From: Pseudonocardia sp. HH130629-09
GTDB taxonomy: Bacteria > Actinomycetota > Actinomycetes > Mycobacteriales > Pseudonocardiaceae
Reading direction: 5' to 3'
DNA length: 64,000 nt
NCBI RefSeq assembly: GCF_001294645.1
Contig: NZ_CP011868.1
Span: 2,728,001-2,792,000, forward strand
In this document: piece after piece, positions 39,114 through 48,771 of the stretch
Position numbering within the stretch: position 1 is the stretch's first letter
How the letters are laid out: each line of letters opens with the position of its first letter
Translations under genes and position numbers: made by a program
The notes under the pieces: generated by a model
Told to the model about the DNA's origin: nothing
The model's input: the letters and a program-made list of their open reading frames with translations, nothing else
Database searches by the model: none

Positions 39114-39184
39114 GGGACCACCCTGGCACCGATCCGCCCGCCTGTCTCCCGCCGCGCCGCGCCGACGATGGCAGGCTGGGGCCC

Positions 39185-40588
39185 ATGGCACTGGTGCTCG
39201 GGGTGGACTCGTCCACCCAGTCCTGCAAGGTCGTCGTCCGCGACGCCGACACCGGCGAGCTCGTCCGGTCCGGACGCGCCGCGCACCCGGACGGCACGGA
39301 GATCGCGCCCCGGCTCTGGTGGGAGGCGCTGCAGGCCGCGATCGACGACGCGGGTGGCCTCGACGGCGTCGCCGCGGTGTCGGTCGCGGGCCAGCAGCAC
39401 GGCATGGTCTGCCTCGACGAGCGCGGCGAGGTCGTGCGCGACGCGCTGCTGTGGAACGACACCCGCTCGGCGGCGGCCGCCCGCGAGCTCGTCGAGGAGT
39501 TCGGCGCGCAGCAGTGGGCGGAGACGACCGGCGTCGTCCCGGTCGCCTCGATCACCCTGGCCAAGCTGCGCTGGCTCGCCGGCCACGAGCCCGAGAACGC
39601 CGCCCGGACCGCGGCGGTGTGCCTGCCCCACGACTGGCTGACCTGGCGGCTCCGCGGGGGCGGCGTCCCCGGCGGCGCTGGGCTCGACGAGCTGGTCACC
39701 GACCGGTCCGACGCCTCGGGCACCGGCTGGTTCGACGGCGTCGACTACCGCCCCGAGCTGCTCGAACGGTTCTTCGGGTCGACACCGACGCTGCCGCGGC
39801 TGCTCGGCCCGGCCGAGTCCGTCGACGGGCCGGGCGGGATCCGGGTCGCCGCCGGGGCGGGCGACAACGCGGCCGCCGGACTGGGGGTCGACGCCGGCGG
39901 GGACGTCGTCGTCTCGCTGGGCACCTCCGGCACGGTGTTCGCCCGCTCGGAGCGCCGCGCCCAGGACCCGTCCGGGATCGTGGCCGGGTTCTCCGATGCC
40001 ACCGGCGCCTACCTCCCGCTGGTGTGCACGCTCAACGCCTCCCGGGTGCTGGACGCGACCCGGCGGCTCCTCGGGGTGGACCACGACGAGCTGGGCCGCC
40101 TCGCGCTCGCCGCCGAGCCGGGCGCGGGCGGGCTGGTCGTGGTGCCCTACCTGGAGGGCGAGCGGACCCCGAACCTGCCCGACGCGACCGGCGCGCTGCA
40201 CGGCTGGACGCTGGCGTCGGGGACCCGGGAGAACCTGGCCCGGGCCGCGGTCGAGGGCATGCTGTCCGCGCAGCGGGTCGGGCTGGAGGCGCTGCGCGAG
40301 CAGGGCGTCACCGTGTCCGGGGTGACGCTGGTCGGCGGGGCGGCCCGCTCCGAGGCGGTCTGCCGGATCGCCGCGCAGGTGTTCGAGGTGCCGGTCCGGG
40401 TGCCCGAGCCCGGCGAGTACGTGGCCGACGGCGCCGCCCGGCAGGCCGCGTGGGCGCTGCGCGGCGGGGCGACCCCGCCGTCGTGGAGCGCCGGTGCGGA
40501 ACCGGCGCGCTACGAGGCCGAGCCCGCTCCGGCGGCGTGGGAGCGCTACCGCGAGGCGGCGGGGGCGTTCCTGGACCGGGTCGAATGA
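39185..40588 (+). CDS. xylB: Xylulokinase (FGGY family)
   Basis: ATP-dependent sugar kinase of 467 residues, predicted to phosphorylate D-xylulose. Motifs: N-terminal [22 protein letters not shown], the catalytic-region [15 protein letters not shown], and the C-terminal [21 protein letters not shown] phosphate-binding part. All are typical of XylB. The ATG overlaps with an IclR gene at the 3' end (ATGA). A polyol-type dehydrogenase lies far away at 63114, so a full xylose/xylitol pathway is not shown here. Confidence 0.92.
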   Translation: MALVLGVDSSTQSCKVVVRDADTGELVRSGRAAHPDGTEIAPRLWWEALQAAIDDAGGLDGVAAVSVAGQQHGMVCLDERGEVVRDALLWNDTRSAAAARELVEEFGAQQWAETTGVVPVASITLAKLRWLAGHEPENAARTAAVCLPHDWLTWRLRGGGVPGGAGLDELVTDRSDASGTGWFDGVDYRPELLERFFGSTPTLPRLLGPAESVDGPGGIRVAAGAGDNAAAGLGVDAGGDVVVSLGTSGTVFARSERRAQDPSGIVAGFSDATGAYLPLVCTLNASRVLDATRRLLGVDHDELGRLALAAEPGAGGLVVVPYLEGERTPNLPDATGALHGWTLASGTRENLARAAVEGMLSAQRVGLEALREQGVTVSGVTLVGGAARSEAVCRIAAQVFEVPVRVPEPGEYVADGAARQAAWALRGGATPPSWSAGAEPARYEAEPAPAAWERYREAAGAFLDRVE

Positions 40589-41352
40589 CCACCGAGGGCC
40601 CGAAGCGGCTCCTGGTCCTCGGCAAGATCACCGACATCCTGGACGCGTTCACGCTGCAGCGCCCGGTGCTCGGGCTGGGCGAGATCCAGCAGGCGACCGG
40701 CATCCCGACCTCGACGGTGCAGCGCCTGGTGTCCAACATGGTCGCCGAGGGGCTGCTGGACCGGGTCGGGGACCGGGTCCGGATCGGGATCCGGATGGCC
40801 TACTGGGCCGGAGCCGCGGCCCGCGGGGTCGACCTGCTCGAGCTCGCCGGGCCGCTGCTGCGCGAGCTGCGCGACACCACCGGGGAGACGGCGGCACTGT
40901 TCCGGGACGAGGGCGGGCACCGGGTGTGCGTCGCCGTCGCCGAGACTCGGCACGCGCTGCGCCGGGAGATGCACGTCGGGCGGATCGTGCCGCTGCACAC
41001 CGGCTCGGCCGGGCGGGTGCTGCTGGCCTGGGCCCCCGAGCTGGCCGAGCAGGTGCTCGCCGGTCCCCTGGAGCCCCTCACCGACCACACGGTGACCAGC
41101 TCGCAGCGGCTGCGCGAGCTGCTCGCCGACACCCGTCGCGACGGGTTCGCGATCACCGTCGCCGAGCGCGACGACGGCGGCTCCGGGCTCTCCGCCCCCG
41201 TCTTCGACCACGCAGGCGAGGTCGCGGCAGCGCTCACGATCAGCGGACCGACCATCCGGTTCGGCCGCTCGGAGTGCGAGAAGTGCGTGGACCTGCTCGT
41301 CGGCGCCGCGGAGCGGCTCACCCGGACCCTCGGGGGGCGCCCGCCGGGCTGA
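40585..41352 (+). CDS. IclR-family transcriptional regulator
   Basis: A 255-residue regulator. The N-terminal winged helix ([19 protein letters not shown] then [21 protein letters not shown]) and the C-terminal GAF-like ligand domain ([39 protein letters not shown]) are clear. A late C-x-x-C (SECEKCVD) is notable. It is translationally coupled to xylB and faces the HMG-CoA-lyase operon tail to tail, so it may control either. Confidence 0.92.
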   Translation: MTTEGPKRLLVLGKITDILDAFTLQRPVLGLGEIQQATGIPTSTVQRLVSNMVAEGLLDRVGDRVRIGIRMAYWAGAAARGVDLLELAGPLLRELRDTTGETAALFRDEGGHRVCVAVAETRHALRREMHVGRIVPLHTGSAGRVLLAWAPELAEQVLAGPLEPLTDHTVTSSQRLRELLADTRRDGFAITVAERDDGGSGLSAPVFDHAGEVAAALTISGPTIRFGRSECEKCVDLLVGAAERLTRTLGGRPPG

Positions 41353-41371
41353 CCCGGCGCGCGCCGGGGGC

Positions 41372-42301
41372 TCAGCCGCGGGGCCCCGCCGTCCACGGGA
41401 ACGCCAGGGCGTTCGAGCGGACGCCGCGCGCGGTCGCCGAGCGCATCGGCTCCCCCAGCTCGGCGAGCAGGTCCTCCGACCACGTCACGAGCCCGGCCAG
41501 CACGGCGGGGGTCAGCCAGTCCGGGCGCAGCGCGAACAGCAGGTCCTCGCTGGCGGTGTTGCCGCTGGCCCCGGGCGCGAACGGGCAGCCACCGAGGCCG
41601 CCCAGCGCACCGTCGAGGACGGTCGCGCCGTTCTGCACAGCGGCGAGCGCGTTCGCGACGCCCTGGCCCCAGGTGTCGTGGCCGTGGAAGGCGACGCGGC
41701 GGCCGTCGGCGACCGCCGCGACGCGCCCGACCAGCGACCCGACCTCGGCCGGGTTCGCCTGTCCGAGCGTGTCGCAGACGACGACGTCGCAGGAGCCCGC
41801 AGTGCGCGGGTCGGCGACGATCCCGAGCACCCGGTCCGGGTCGACGGGCCCGTCGAACGGGCAGGTGAACGCCGTCGCCAGGCACAGCTGGATGCGTCCG
41901 CCCGCGGCGCGCGCGTACTCGACGGCCTGCGGCATCGCGTCGAGGGAGACGGCGGTGTCACGGCCGACGTTGGCGTTGTTGTGCGCGTCGGACACGGAGA
42001 AGCAGTACTGGACGTTGCGCGCGCCGGCCGCCACCGCCTTCTGCACGTGCCGCGGCGTCGCCACCCACACCCAGCAGCGCTCCAGCTCCTCCGGCGTGAG
42101 CGCGGCGACGACGTCGAGGGTGTCGGCCAGCGGCGGCACCAGGTCACCGCGAGCCAGCGACCCGATCTCCAGCTCCGGCACGCCCGCCCCGAGCAGCGCA
42201 CGGACCAGCTCGACCTTGCGGTCGGTGGGCAGCGGCTTGCCGGTGAGCTGCAGTCCGTCGCGCAGCGTGACGTCCCGCAGGACGATCCCGTCGGTGCTCA
42301 T
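41372..42301 (-). CDS. Hydroxymethylglutaryl-CoA lyase family protein
   Basis: A 309-residue TIM-barrel lyase of the HMGL/DRE-TIM group. It has the N-terminal DVTLRDGLQ, the metal-ligand FHGHDTWGQG and the catalytic-Cys loop GGLGGCPFAPGASGNTASED, almost the HMG-CoA lyase signature. The predicted reaction is cleavage of HMG-CoA, or a close analogue, to acetyl-CoA plus acetoacetate or a keto acid. The ATG overlaps the stop of the CoA-transferase gene (ATGA). Together with that gene and a GntP-type permease it forms a compact catabolic cassette. Confidence 0.9.
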   Translation of the reverse strand: MSTDGIVLRDVTLRDGLQLTGKPLPTDRKVELVRALLGAGVPELEIGSLARGDLVPPLADTLDVVAALTPEELERCWVWVATPRHVQKAVAAGARNVQYCFSVSDAHNNANVGRDTAVSLDAMPQAVEYARAAGGRIQLCLATAFTCPFDGPVDPDRVLGIVADPRTAGSCDVVVCDTLGQANPAEVGSLVGRVAAVADGRRVAFHGHDTWGQGVANALAAVQNGATVLDGALGGLGGCPFAPGASGNTASEDLLFALRPDWLTPAVLAGLVTWSEDLLAELGEPMRSATARGVRSNALAFPWTAGPRG

Positions 42302-43515
42302 GCGTCCTCCCCCGATGCGGCCCGGATCCTGTCCGGGGTGTACCCGAGCAGACCCCCGAGCACGTCGTGCGTGTCGGCACCCAGGTCCGGCCCGACCGAG
42401 CGGACCGGCACCGAGCGGTCGCCCAGCACCGGCACGATGCCGGGGAACCCGACGCGGGCGGGCTCGTCGCCGCCGGTGTCGACGTCGAAGTACTGGACCA
42501 TGTCGCGGGCGCGGAACTGCTCGTCGGCGACGATGTCGGCGGCGGAGTGGATCGGCCCTGCCGGGACGCCCGTCTCCTCCAGCTTCGCGAGGACCTCGTC
42601 GCGGGGCAGCGAGCGGGTCCAGGCCTCGATAGCGCCGTCGAGCTCGTCGCGGCGCGCCCAGCGGCCGGCGTTGGTGGCCAGCTCCGGGTCCGCCCCGAGG
42701 TCGGCGCGGCCGATGACGGTCATGAGCCGGCCGAAGATGGAGTCGCCGTTGCCGGCGACGACGACGCTGCCGCCGCAGGCGCAGACGTAGGCGTTGGACG
42801 GGGCGATGCCCTCCATCCGCCCGCCGACCCGACGCCGCTCGACGCCGTAGGCGAGGTGGTCGGGGACGAGCGACTCCATCATCGAGAACACGGCCTCGTT
42901 GAGCGCGACGTCCATGCAGCGCCGGTCCAGGCCGGGCCGGTCGGCGCGGCTCTCGCGCTGGTAGAGGCCCATCATCGCGGAGAACGCACCGTAGAGCCCG
43001 GCGATCGAGTCCCCGATCGACACCCCCGTCCGCGACGGCGGCCGGTCGGCCTCCCCGACCAGCGCGCGCAGCCCGCCCATCGCCTCGGCGACGGCGGCGA
43101 ACCCCGGCCGCGACGACAGCGGTCCGGTCTGCCCGAACGCGGAGATCCGCACGAGCACGACGTCGGGGTTGACGGCGTCGAGCTCGGCCGGGCCCAGTCC
43201 CCAGCGCTCCAGCGTGCCGGGCCGGAAGTTCTCCAGCACCACGTCGGAGCGGGTGGCCAGGTCCAGTACCGCCTGCTTCCCCGCGGCCGAGCGCATGTCG
43301 AGGGTGACCGAGCGCTTGTTGCGGTTCAGCGTCCGGTACAGCATCGAGGTGTCCCCGGCGTAGAGCCGCCAGTTGCGGATCTCGTCGCCCGTCCCGGGGC
43401 GCTCGACCTTGATCACCTCGGCGCCGAAGTCGGCGAGCAGGCGTCCGGCGGTGGGGGCGGCGATGTAGTTGCCGAGCTCGAGCACCCGGACCCCGGACAG
43501 CGGAAGTTGCGACAC
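42298..43515 (-). CDS. CaiB/BaiF family III CoA-transferase
   Basis: A 405-residue CoA-transferase. The family start LPLSGVRVLELGNYIAAPTAGRLLADFGAEVIKVE, the NRNKRSVTLDMRS segment and the Asp of the ENFRPGTLERWGL region are present. It would move CoA onto a free carboxylic acid. I used the GTG at 43515 with an AGGGAGAG site; the longer frame to 43821 overlaps the permease gene. Coupling to an HMG-CoA lyase suggests an HMG-like or branched dicarboxylate substrate. Confidence 0.9.
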   Translation of the reverse strand: MSQLPLSGVRVLELGNYIAAPTAGRLLADFGAEVIKVERPGTGDEIRNWRLYAGDTSMLYRTLNRNKRSVTLDMRSAAGKQAVLDLATRSDVVLENFRPGTLERWGLGPAELDAVNPDVVLVRISAFGQTGPLSSRPGFAAVAEAMGGLRALVGEADRPPSRTGVSIGDSIAGLYGAFSAMMGLYQRESRADRPGLDRRCMDVALNEAVFSMMESLVPDHLAYGVERRRVGGRMEGIAPSNAYVCACGGSVVVAGNGDSIFGRLMTVIGRADLGADPELATNAGRWARRDELDGAIEAWTRSLPRDEVLAKLEETGVPAGPIHSAADIVADEQFRARDMVQYFDVDTGGDEPARVGFPGIVPVLGDRSVPVRSVGPDLGADTHDVLGGLLGYTPDRIRAASGEDA

Positions 43516-43523
43516 GACTCTCC

Positions 43524-45068
43524 CTAGACGACGAGCGACAGCGGCAGGATCACGATGATCGCCACGACCGAGGCGATCGAGACCCCGACCGAGCAGGTCT
43601 TGAGCGTCCCCCGCACGGACTGCCCGAGCAGCGACTGCAGCAGCCAGAACGTGTTCGACGTGACGTGCACCGCGAACAGCGCCCCGGCTCCGGCCGCCAG
43701 CGCGATCAACACGGGGGCCAGGCCGATCACCGGGGCGACCGGGGCGAGCACGCCGGCCGCGGTGATCGCCGAGATCGTGACCGACCCGATCGCGACGTGC
43801 AGCACGGCGGCGATCAGCCACACCATCAGCAGCGGGGCGGCGGTGCTCGCGGAGAAGAAGCGGCCGAGGATCTCGCCCAGCCCGGCGTCGCCGATCGTGG
43901 TGGCGAGCGAGCCGCCGACCCCCGTGAGGATCAGGATCTGCCCGCTCTCGCGGAACCCGTCGGTCACGGCGGACTCCACCATGTCGCGCCCGTGGGCGAC
44001 CCCGACGACGGCGGTGGTCCCGATCAGTGCCAGCAGCAGCGCGATCACCGGCTCACCCAGGAACGCGAGCACCGGGTGGGTCACCCCGGCGGCGTCGAGG
44101 ACGGCGCCCGCGGCGATGAGCAGCAGGCCCACCAGCAGCGGCCCGAACAGCAGGGCCAGCGGGAGCTCGCGACGCGCGGTGCCGGACACCGCGGTGTCGG
44201 CGGCCGCCCCGTCCGCCCGACCGGCGCCGCCGGCACCAGCGCCCGGGGCCCCCTGCCCGGCCCCGGGGCCCGGAACAGCTCCGCCCGACGGCGGGAGGTC
44301 CCCGCTGGGACTGTCACCGGGTGGGGCGGCGTCGGCCGGGGAGGGGACGGTCGCGGCGGCGTCGGTCGCGGCGGCGTGCGGGGCGCCGGCCCCCGGTCCG
44401 CCGGGTACGCCCGCTGCGACCGGCTCCTGCTCGTCGCGCGCCGGGTCCCACCAGCCGCGACGCAGCAGCGCGGACATGATCGCGGTGGCGATGAGCACCG
44501 TCGGCACGACGACGACCAGGCCCAGGATCAGCATCTGGCCCAGCGGCACCCCGAGCACACCGGCGAGCGCGACCGCGCCGACCCCGGGGACCATGAACAC
44601 GATCCCGCACTCCAGGCCGATCGCGAGCGCGGTCGCCATCCGCGGCAGTCCCCGGTCCCCGATGCGCGGGGCGATCCGGCGGGCCAGCGGCGCGGAGATG
44701 ACCAGCAGCACGTCGACGAAGATCGACTGGAGTGCGGTGGAGACGGTGACGGCGGTGGCGTAGGGCATCCCGCGCGGGCCGCAGGCCGTCAGCAGCGCCG
44801 AGACCAGCCGTTCGATGGCGCCCGCGTGGTGCAGCATCGACCCGGTCAGGACGCCGAAGGCGATGAGCAGCCCGACGTCGGCCAGGATGTCGCCGAACCC
44901 GCCGGTGACCGCGTCGACCGTCCCCGTCACCCCCAGGCCGGCGGTCAGCCCCAGGTAGACGGCGCCGATCACGAGCGAGATCACCGGGTTGAGCCGGAAC
45001 CTCACGATCAGCACGACGACGGCGAGCACGGCGACAGCCGTGTTCACCACGATGACGGTGTCCGACAC
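43524..45068 (-). CDS. GntP-family permease with long low-complexity loop
   Basis: A 514-residue integral membrane transporter of the GntP/ion-transporter group, with helices over ~1-225 and ~325-514. The family pattern LQSIFVDVLLVISAPLARRIA and a C-terminal FAVHVTSNTFWLLQSLLG are seen. Between the halves is an ~95-residue Ala/Gly/Pro/Ser-rich, charged insert (about 235-325) in the expected cytoplasmic loop, which is unusual for the family. The GTG at 45068 follows AGGGGGA. It heads the operon with the CoA-transferase 8 bp downstream and presumably imports its carboxylate substrate. Confidence 0.85.
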   Translation of the reverse strand: MSDTVIVVNTAVAVLAVVVLIVRFRLNPVISLVIGAVYLGLTAGLGVTGTVDAVTGGFGDILADVGLLIAFGVLTGSMLHHAGAIERLVSALLTACGPRGMPYATAVTVSTALQSIFVDVLLVISAPLARRIAPRIGDRGLPRMATALAIGLECGIVFMVPGVGAVALAGVLGVPLGQMLILGLVVVVPTVLIATAIMSALLRRGWWDPARDEQEPVAAGVPGGPGAGAPHAAATDAAATVPSPADAAPPGDSPSGDLPPSGGAVPGPGAGQGAPGAGAGGAGRADGAAADTAVSGTARRELPLALLFGPLLVGLLLIAAGAVLDAAGVTHPVLAFLGEPVIALLLALIGTTAVVGVAHGRDMVESAVTDGFRESGQILILTGVGGSLATTIGDAGLGEILGRFFSASTAAPLLMVWLIAAVLHVAIGSVTISAITAAGVLAPVAPVIGLAPVLIALAAGAGALFAVHVTSNTFWLLQSLLGQSVRGTLKTCSVGVSIASVVAIIVILPLSLVV

Positions 45069-45146
45069 GATGGTCCCCCTGGGCGTCGACGACGATGTCG
45101 TACCCACATCATGAACACAGTCCCACCATGCGAGCAAGCCTGGCGG

Positions 45147-45767
45147 TCAGGTCACGGCCAGCGCCCCGCCGAACCCGATCAACGCGCCGCCGGCGACGAC
45201 GTCACCGGCGCGCCGCACGCGTCGCCGGGTGAAGAAGCCCCGCGCCCGGTGCACGGCGAGGACCAGGCCGACCCCGTAGACGCCGCCGAGCACCGCCACC
45301 GACAGCGCCAGCAGCAGCGCGTCGGCGATGGTCGTCACGCCGGGGACGAGGAACTGCGGCAGCACCGACAGGTACATGACCAGCACCTTCGGGTTGGTGA
45401 TGTTCGAGCCGAAACCGACCAGGAACGACCGCCGCACCGGCACCCGCGGACCGCCGTCGTCGACGGCGGGGTAGTCCCCGCGGCGGGCGGCCCGCAGCGC
45501 CTGCACGCCGAGCACACAGAGGTAGACCACGCCGGCCCAGCGGATCACGGTGAACGCGGTGTGCGAGCCGGCGACGAGCACGCCGAGCCCGAACGCCGCG
45601 GCGCAGCCCTGCAGGACGTTGCCGGTGAACACCCCGGCCAGCGTCGACAGCCCGCCCGCGCGCCCGCCGACCAGCGAGGCGCGCAGCATCACGAAGGTGT
45701 CCGGGCCGGGCATCAGCACCAGCCCGACGACGATCAACAGGTAGGCACCGTAGGACGTCCAGCTCAC
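45147..45767 (-). CDS. LysE/RhtB-family exporter
   Basis: A 206-residue membrane protein with about six helices. The N-terminal family motif GLVLMPGPDTFVMLRASLVGG and the middle FLVGFGSNITNPKVLVMY are characteristic of amino-acid and small-metabolite efflux proteins. The substrate is not deducible. A stand-alone gene. Confidence 0.92.
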   Translation of the reverse strand: MSWTSYGAYLLIVVGLVLMPGPDTFVMLRASLVGGRAGGLSTLAGVFTGNVLQGCAAAFGLGVLVAGSHTAFTVIRWAGVVYLCVLGVQALRAARRGDYPAVDDGGPRVPVRRSFLVGFGSNITNPKVLVMYLSVLPQFLVPGVTTIADALLLALSVAVLGGVYGVGLVLAVHRARGFFTRRRVRRAGDVVAGGALIGFGGALAVT

Positions 45768-45793
45768 GAGGGGCCATCGTAGGCTGCTGCCCC

Positions 45794-46756
45794 GTGAGAT
45801 CCCGCCGGCGCCGCACCTCCCGGGGGGCGTCCCCGCTCCCGACGGTCGACGGCCTCGCGCCGGCCCGCGTCCGGACCCCGGCGACCCAGGGGTGGGCGAC
45901 GATGCGCGACCACCTCGTCGACCGGTTCCCGCACGTCGCGGACCGGATCGACGCGCGCCTGGCCGCCGGGGAGATCGTGACCGCGGCCGGTCCGGTCACC
46001 CCGGTCACGCCGTACACGCCCTCGACGACGCTGTGGCTCTACCGCGACGAGCCCGACGAGGTGCCGGTGCCGTTCGGCCTGCCGGTGCTGCACGCCGACG
46101 ACGACGTGGTCGTCGTCGACAAGCCGCACCTGCTCGCGACGATCCCACGCGGCAGCCACGTCCGCCAGACCGTGCTGGTGCGGCTGCGTCACGAGCTCGG
46201 GCTGCCCGCGCTCAGCCCGGCGCACCGGCTCGACCGCGCCACCGCGGGGGTGCTGCTACTGGTGGTGCGGCCCGAGCTGCGCGGCGCCTACCAGACGTTG
46301 TTCGCCCGCGGCCGCGTCACCAAGACCTACGAGGCCCTCGCCCGGTTCGACCCGGACCTGGAGCTGCCGCGCACCGAGGTGTCGCGGATCGTGAAACGCC
46401 CTGGGGTGTTCGCCGCCGTCACCGAGGAGGGCGAGCCGAACGCCGAGACCCGCATCGAGCTCGACGGTCGGCGCGGGGACCTGGCCCGCTACCGGCTGAC
46501 CCCGCGCACCGGGCGGACCCACCAGCTGCGGGTGCACCTGAACGGGCTGGGCGTGCCGATCCTCGGCGACGACGTCTATCCCGAGCTGCGCCGGCGGGCG
46601 CCCGAGGACTTCACCCGCCCGCTCCAGCTCCTCTCCCGCGCGCTGGAGTTCGACGACCCGCTGACCGGGGTGCGGCGGCGCTTCGTGAGCGGCCGCACCC
46701 TGCAGGCGTGGGACGACCCGGACGGTTGGGCCGCCGGGACGCCGCACGAGTGGTGA
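45794..46756 (+). CDS. RluA-family pseudouridine synthase
   Basis: A 320-residue RNA-modifying enzyme. The catalytic motif PAHRLDRATAGVLLL contains the Asp nucleophile, and RTGRTHQLRVHLNGLGVPILGD is the second family block. An N-terminal ~70 residues precede the catalytic domain without a clear S4 domain. The target (rRNA or tRNA) is not deducible. GTG start. Confidence 0.92.
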   Translation: MRSRRRRTSRGASPLPTVDGLAPARVRTPATQGWATMRDHLVDRFPHVADRIDARLAAGEIVTAAGPVTPVTPYTPSTTLWLYRDEPDEVPVPFGLPVLHADDDVVVVDKPHLLATIPRGSHVRQTVLVRLRHELGLPALSPAHRLDRATAGVLLLVVRPELRGAYQTLFARGRVTKTYEALARFDPDLELPRTEVSRIVKRPGVFAAVTEEGEPNAETRIELDGRRGDLARYRLTPRTGRTHQLRVHLNGLGVPILGDDVYPELRRRAPEDFTRPLQLLSRALEFDDPLTGVRRRFVSGRTLQAWDDPDGWAAGTPHEW

Positions 46757-48541
46757 TCAGCCGACGCTGCGGTCGCCGCCGTCGTCGAGGTGGTGGCCGT
46801 TGTGGTGGCCGCCGGGGACCGGCACCCCGTTGGCGGCGCCGTTGACCGCGCCGTCGACCGGTCCGTGCGGGCCGTGGTCCTCCGCTGCGCGGTGGCGGCC
46901 CTCGCGCAGCCCCCGCTGGTAGCTGGACAGCCGGTTGCGCACGCGGTCGGGCTGGCGCTCGCGGGACCCGGCCGGCGCGACGCCGTTCGGGGTGTCCCGC
47001 CACGACGGCGGCACCATCGCCTGCCCGGGCAGCCGCTGCGGCAGACCCTGCGCCGTGGTCGGCAGGTCGACGACCCGGTCGGCCCGGATGCGGGCGGCGT
47101 CGAACTCGGCGTCACCCGCGGTGCGCCAGTCGTTCCCGGTGACCGGGAGCGCCGTCGTCTCGGTCGATCCCGGCTCACGGAACCAGGCCGAGGCGACCGC
47201 CGCGAAGATCGGCGTGTCATCCGCGTCGTCCACGGGCACCGGAACCTCCGAGTCGAACGGTCCGAACAGCTCCACCGGCGGGGTCGTCCCCGGGGCGCCG
47301 GTGACGGGCAGTGCCTCGGTGGCCAGGGCCTCCTGCGGCGCGGGCGGCAGCGGGCCCCCGTTGCGCGACGGCCCCGTGCCCGGCGACGGCGGGCCGTACG
47401 GCGGACGGGGCCCTGGTCCGGGCCCACCGGGGCCGGAGCCGGCCGGACCAGGCCCGGTCGAGCCGAATCCGTTCGGACCGACGCCGTTCGGGCCGGAGCC
47501 GTTCGGGCCGGAGCCGGCGAAGGGGGCCGCGGCCGCGATGCCGCCGGCCGGACGGGGCGCACGGCGGGGCAGCCCGGCGCATGCCGCCGGCTCGTCCCGC
47601 TCGGGCGCGACCGGCGGCCAGCTCCGCTCGGGCTCCGCCGTCGGGGCGTCCCGCGGCGGCCAGGGCACGTCCGCCGCCGCAGCGGGGGCCGGGGTGCCGG
47701 CCGCGGCGGGGGCACCGTCCGGCGCCGGGCGACGCAGCGATGCCGTCGTCCCGGTGCCGGCCTGCTCGTCCTGCTGTGGCTCGGCGGTGGGGCCGGCGGG
47801 CGCGGCCGCCTCGGAGCGGCCACCGCCGATGACCGACGACGGCAGGTGCAGCACGGCGATCGGGGCGACCGCGGAGTTCCCGGCGGGGCCACGGACGCCG
47901 AGCCGGGCGCCGATGGCTCGGGCCAGCCGAGCGGCCACGTGCAGGCCGATCTCCTGCGGGGCGACCGGGCCGCCGGGCGTCGCCGAGCCCAGCGCCCGGT
48001 CCAGCTCCTCGACCGGGGTGCGGTGCCGCGGCGGCTGGGTCCCCTGCAGCTCGACGACGATCCCGCCCTCGGGACCCCACCGGGTCAGCAGCTCGATGCG
48101 CTCCCCCGCCGGCGTGACGCTCGCGGCGTGGGCGAGCAGCTCCGCCAGGATCTGGCCCAGCACGGGCTCGGCGGCCGCGTCGACCGAGACGCTCGGCGTC
48201 GGCGGGACGATCGTGCGCGAGGCCGCCTCGCTCGCCGAGACGACGGTGTTGAGCGCCTGCCCGAGCGGGGTCGGCGGGGCGGCGAGCCGGGGACCGCGGG
48301 GGGCGCCGGCGAGGACGAGGATGTGGTCGCCGTCGCGGGCGCCGCGGCGGGCGGCCGCGGCCAGCTCGGCGAGGTCGGCCAGCGCACCCGGGCGCAGCTC
48401 GCCGGCACGCAGCCGCTCGGTCAGCAGCTGCTGACGCTCCGAACGGGCCCGCAGCCGGTGCGCGATCGCGGCCAGCACGGCGTCCCCGGCCGAGGCCCCC
48501 GTCGGGCCGGACGGGTGGGGCGGCGGGTCGTCTCGCGCCAC
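46757..48541 (-). CDS. Conservon-like (CvnA-type) ATPase-domain protein, degenerate, with Gly/Pro-rich repeats
   Basis: A 594-residue protein. Residues ~20-220 look like the dimerisation and HATPase part of actinobacterial conservon histidine-kinase-like proteins. But the N-box reads ILAELLAHAASVTP, where LxENAxxFSP would be usual, so the Mg-binding Asn is missing, and no DxGxG box is seen. No sensor or membrane segment is present. The middle (~230-430) is disordered and rich in Ala, Pro and Gly, including repeated GPNG units around 350-370. The C terminus keeps the conserved LPQRLPG ... PDRVRNRLSSYQRGLREGR block of the family. ATPase activity seems doubtful. The stop abuts the RluA gene stop. 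Confidence 0.72.
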   Translation of the reverse strand: MARDDPPPHPSGPTGASAGDAVLAAIAHRLRARSERQQLLTERLRAGELRPGALADLAELAAAARRGARDGDHILVLAGAPRGPRLAAPPTPLGQALNTVVSASEAASRTIVPPTPSVSVDAAAEPVLGQILAELLAHAASVTPAGERIELLTRWGPEGGIVVELQGTQPPRHRTPVEELDRALGSATPGGPVAPQEIGLHVAARLARAIGARLGVRGPAGNSAVAPIAVLHLPSSVIGGGRSEAAAPAGPTAEPQQDEQAGTGTTASLRRPAPDGAPAAAGTPAPAAAADVPWPPRDAPTAEPERSWPPVAPERDEPAACAGLPRRAPRPAGGIAAAAPFAGSGPNGSGPNGVGPNGFGSTGPGPAGSGPGGPGPGPRPPYGPPSPGTGPSRNGGPLPPAPQEALATEALPVTGAPGTTPPVELFGPFDSEVPVPVDDADDTPIFAAVASAWFREPGSTETTALPVTGNDWRTAGDAEFDAARIRADRVVDLPTTAQGLPQRLPGQAMVPPSWRDTPNGVAPAGSRERQPDRVRNRLSSYQRGLREGRHRAAEDHGPHGPVDGAVNGAANGVPVPGGHHNGHHLDDGGDRSVG

Positions 48542-48771
48542 GCGATCGTCCTCCGAACCGTTCGGACGGCGCCCGGGTCGGACGCCACGTCAGTACCCGC
48601 TCGGGTAGGGGGCGGGACGGTTGCGAAGCCTACTCGTCGGTCCGCCCAGCGCTCGTTCTGATGCGGTGGGCGGTGGATCGTGGACGGGCGGGCGGCGCAA
48701 CTCCGCCGACGGGTCACCGGGAGTGCCCGGACGGGCACGACGGGCGGCCGGGCGGCCGCGCCGGAGGGGGC

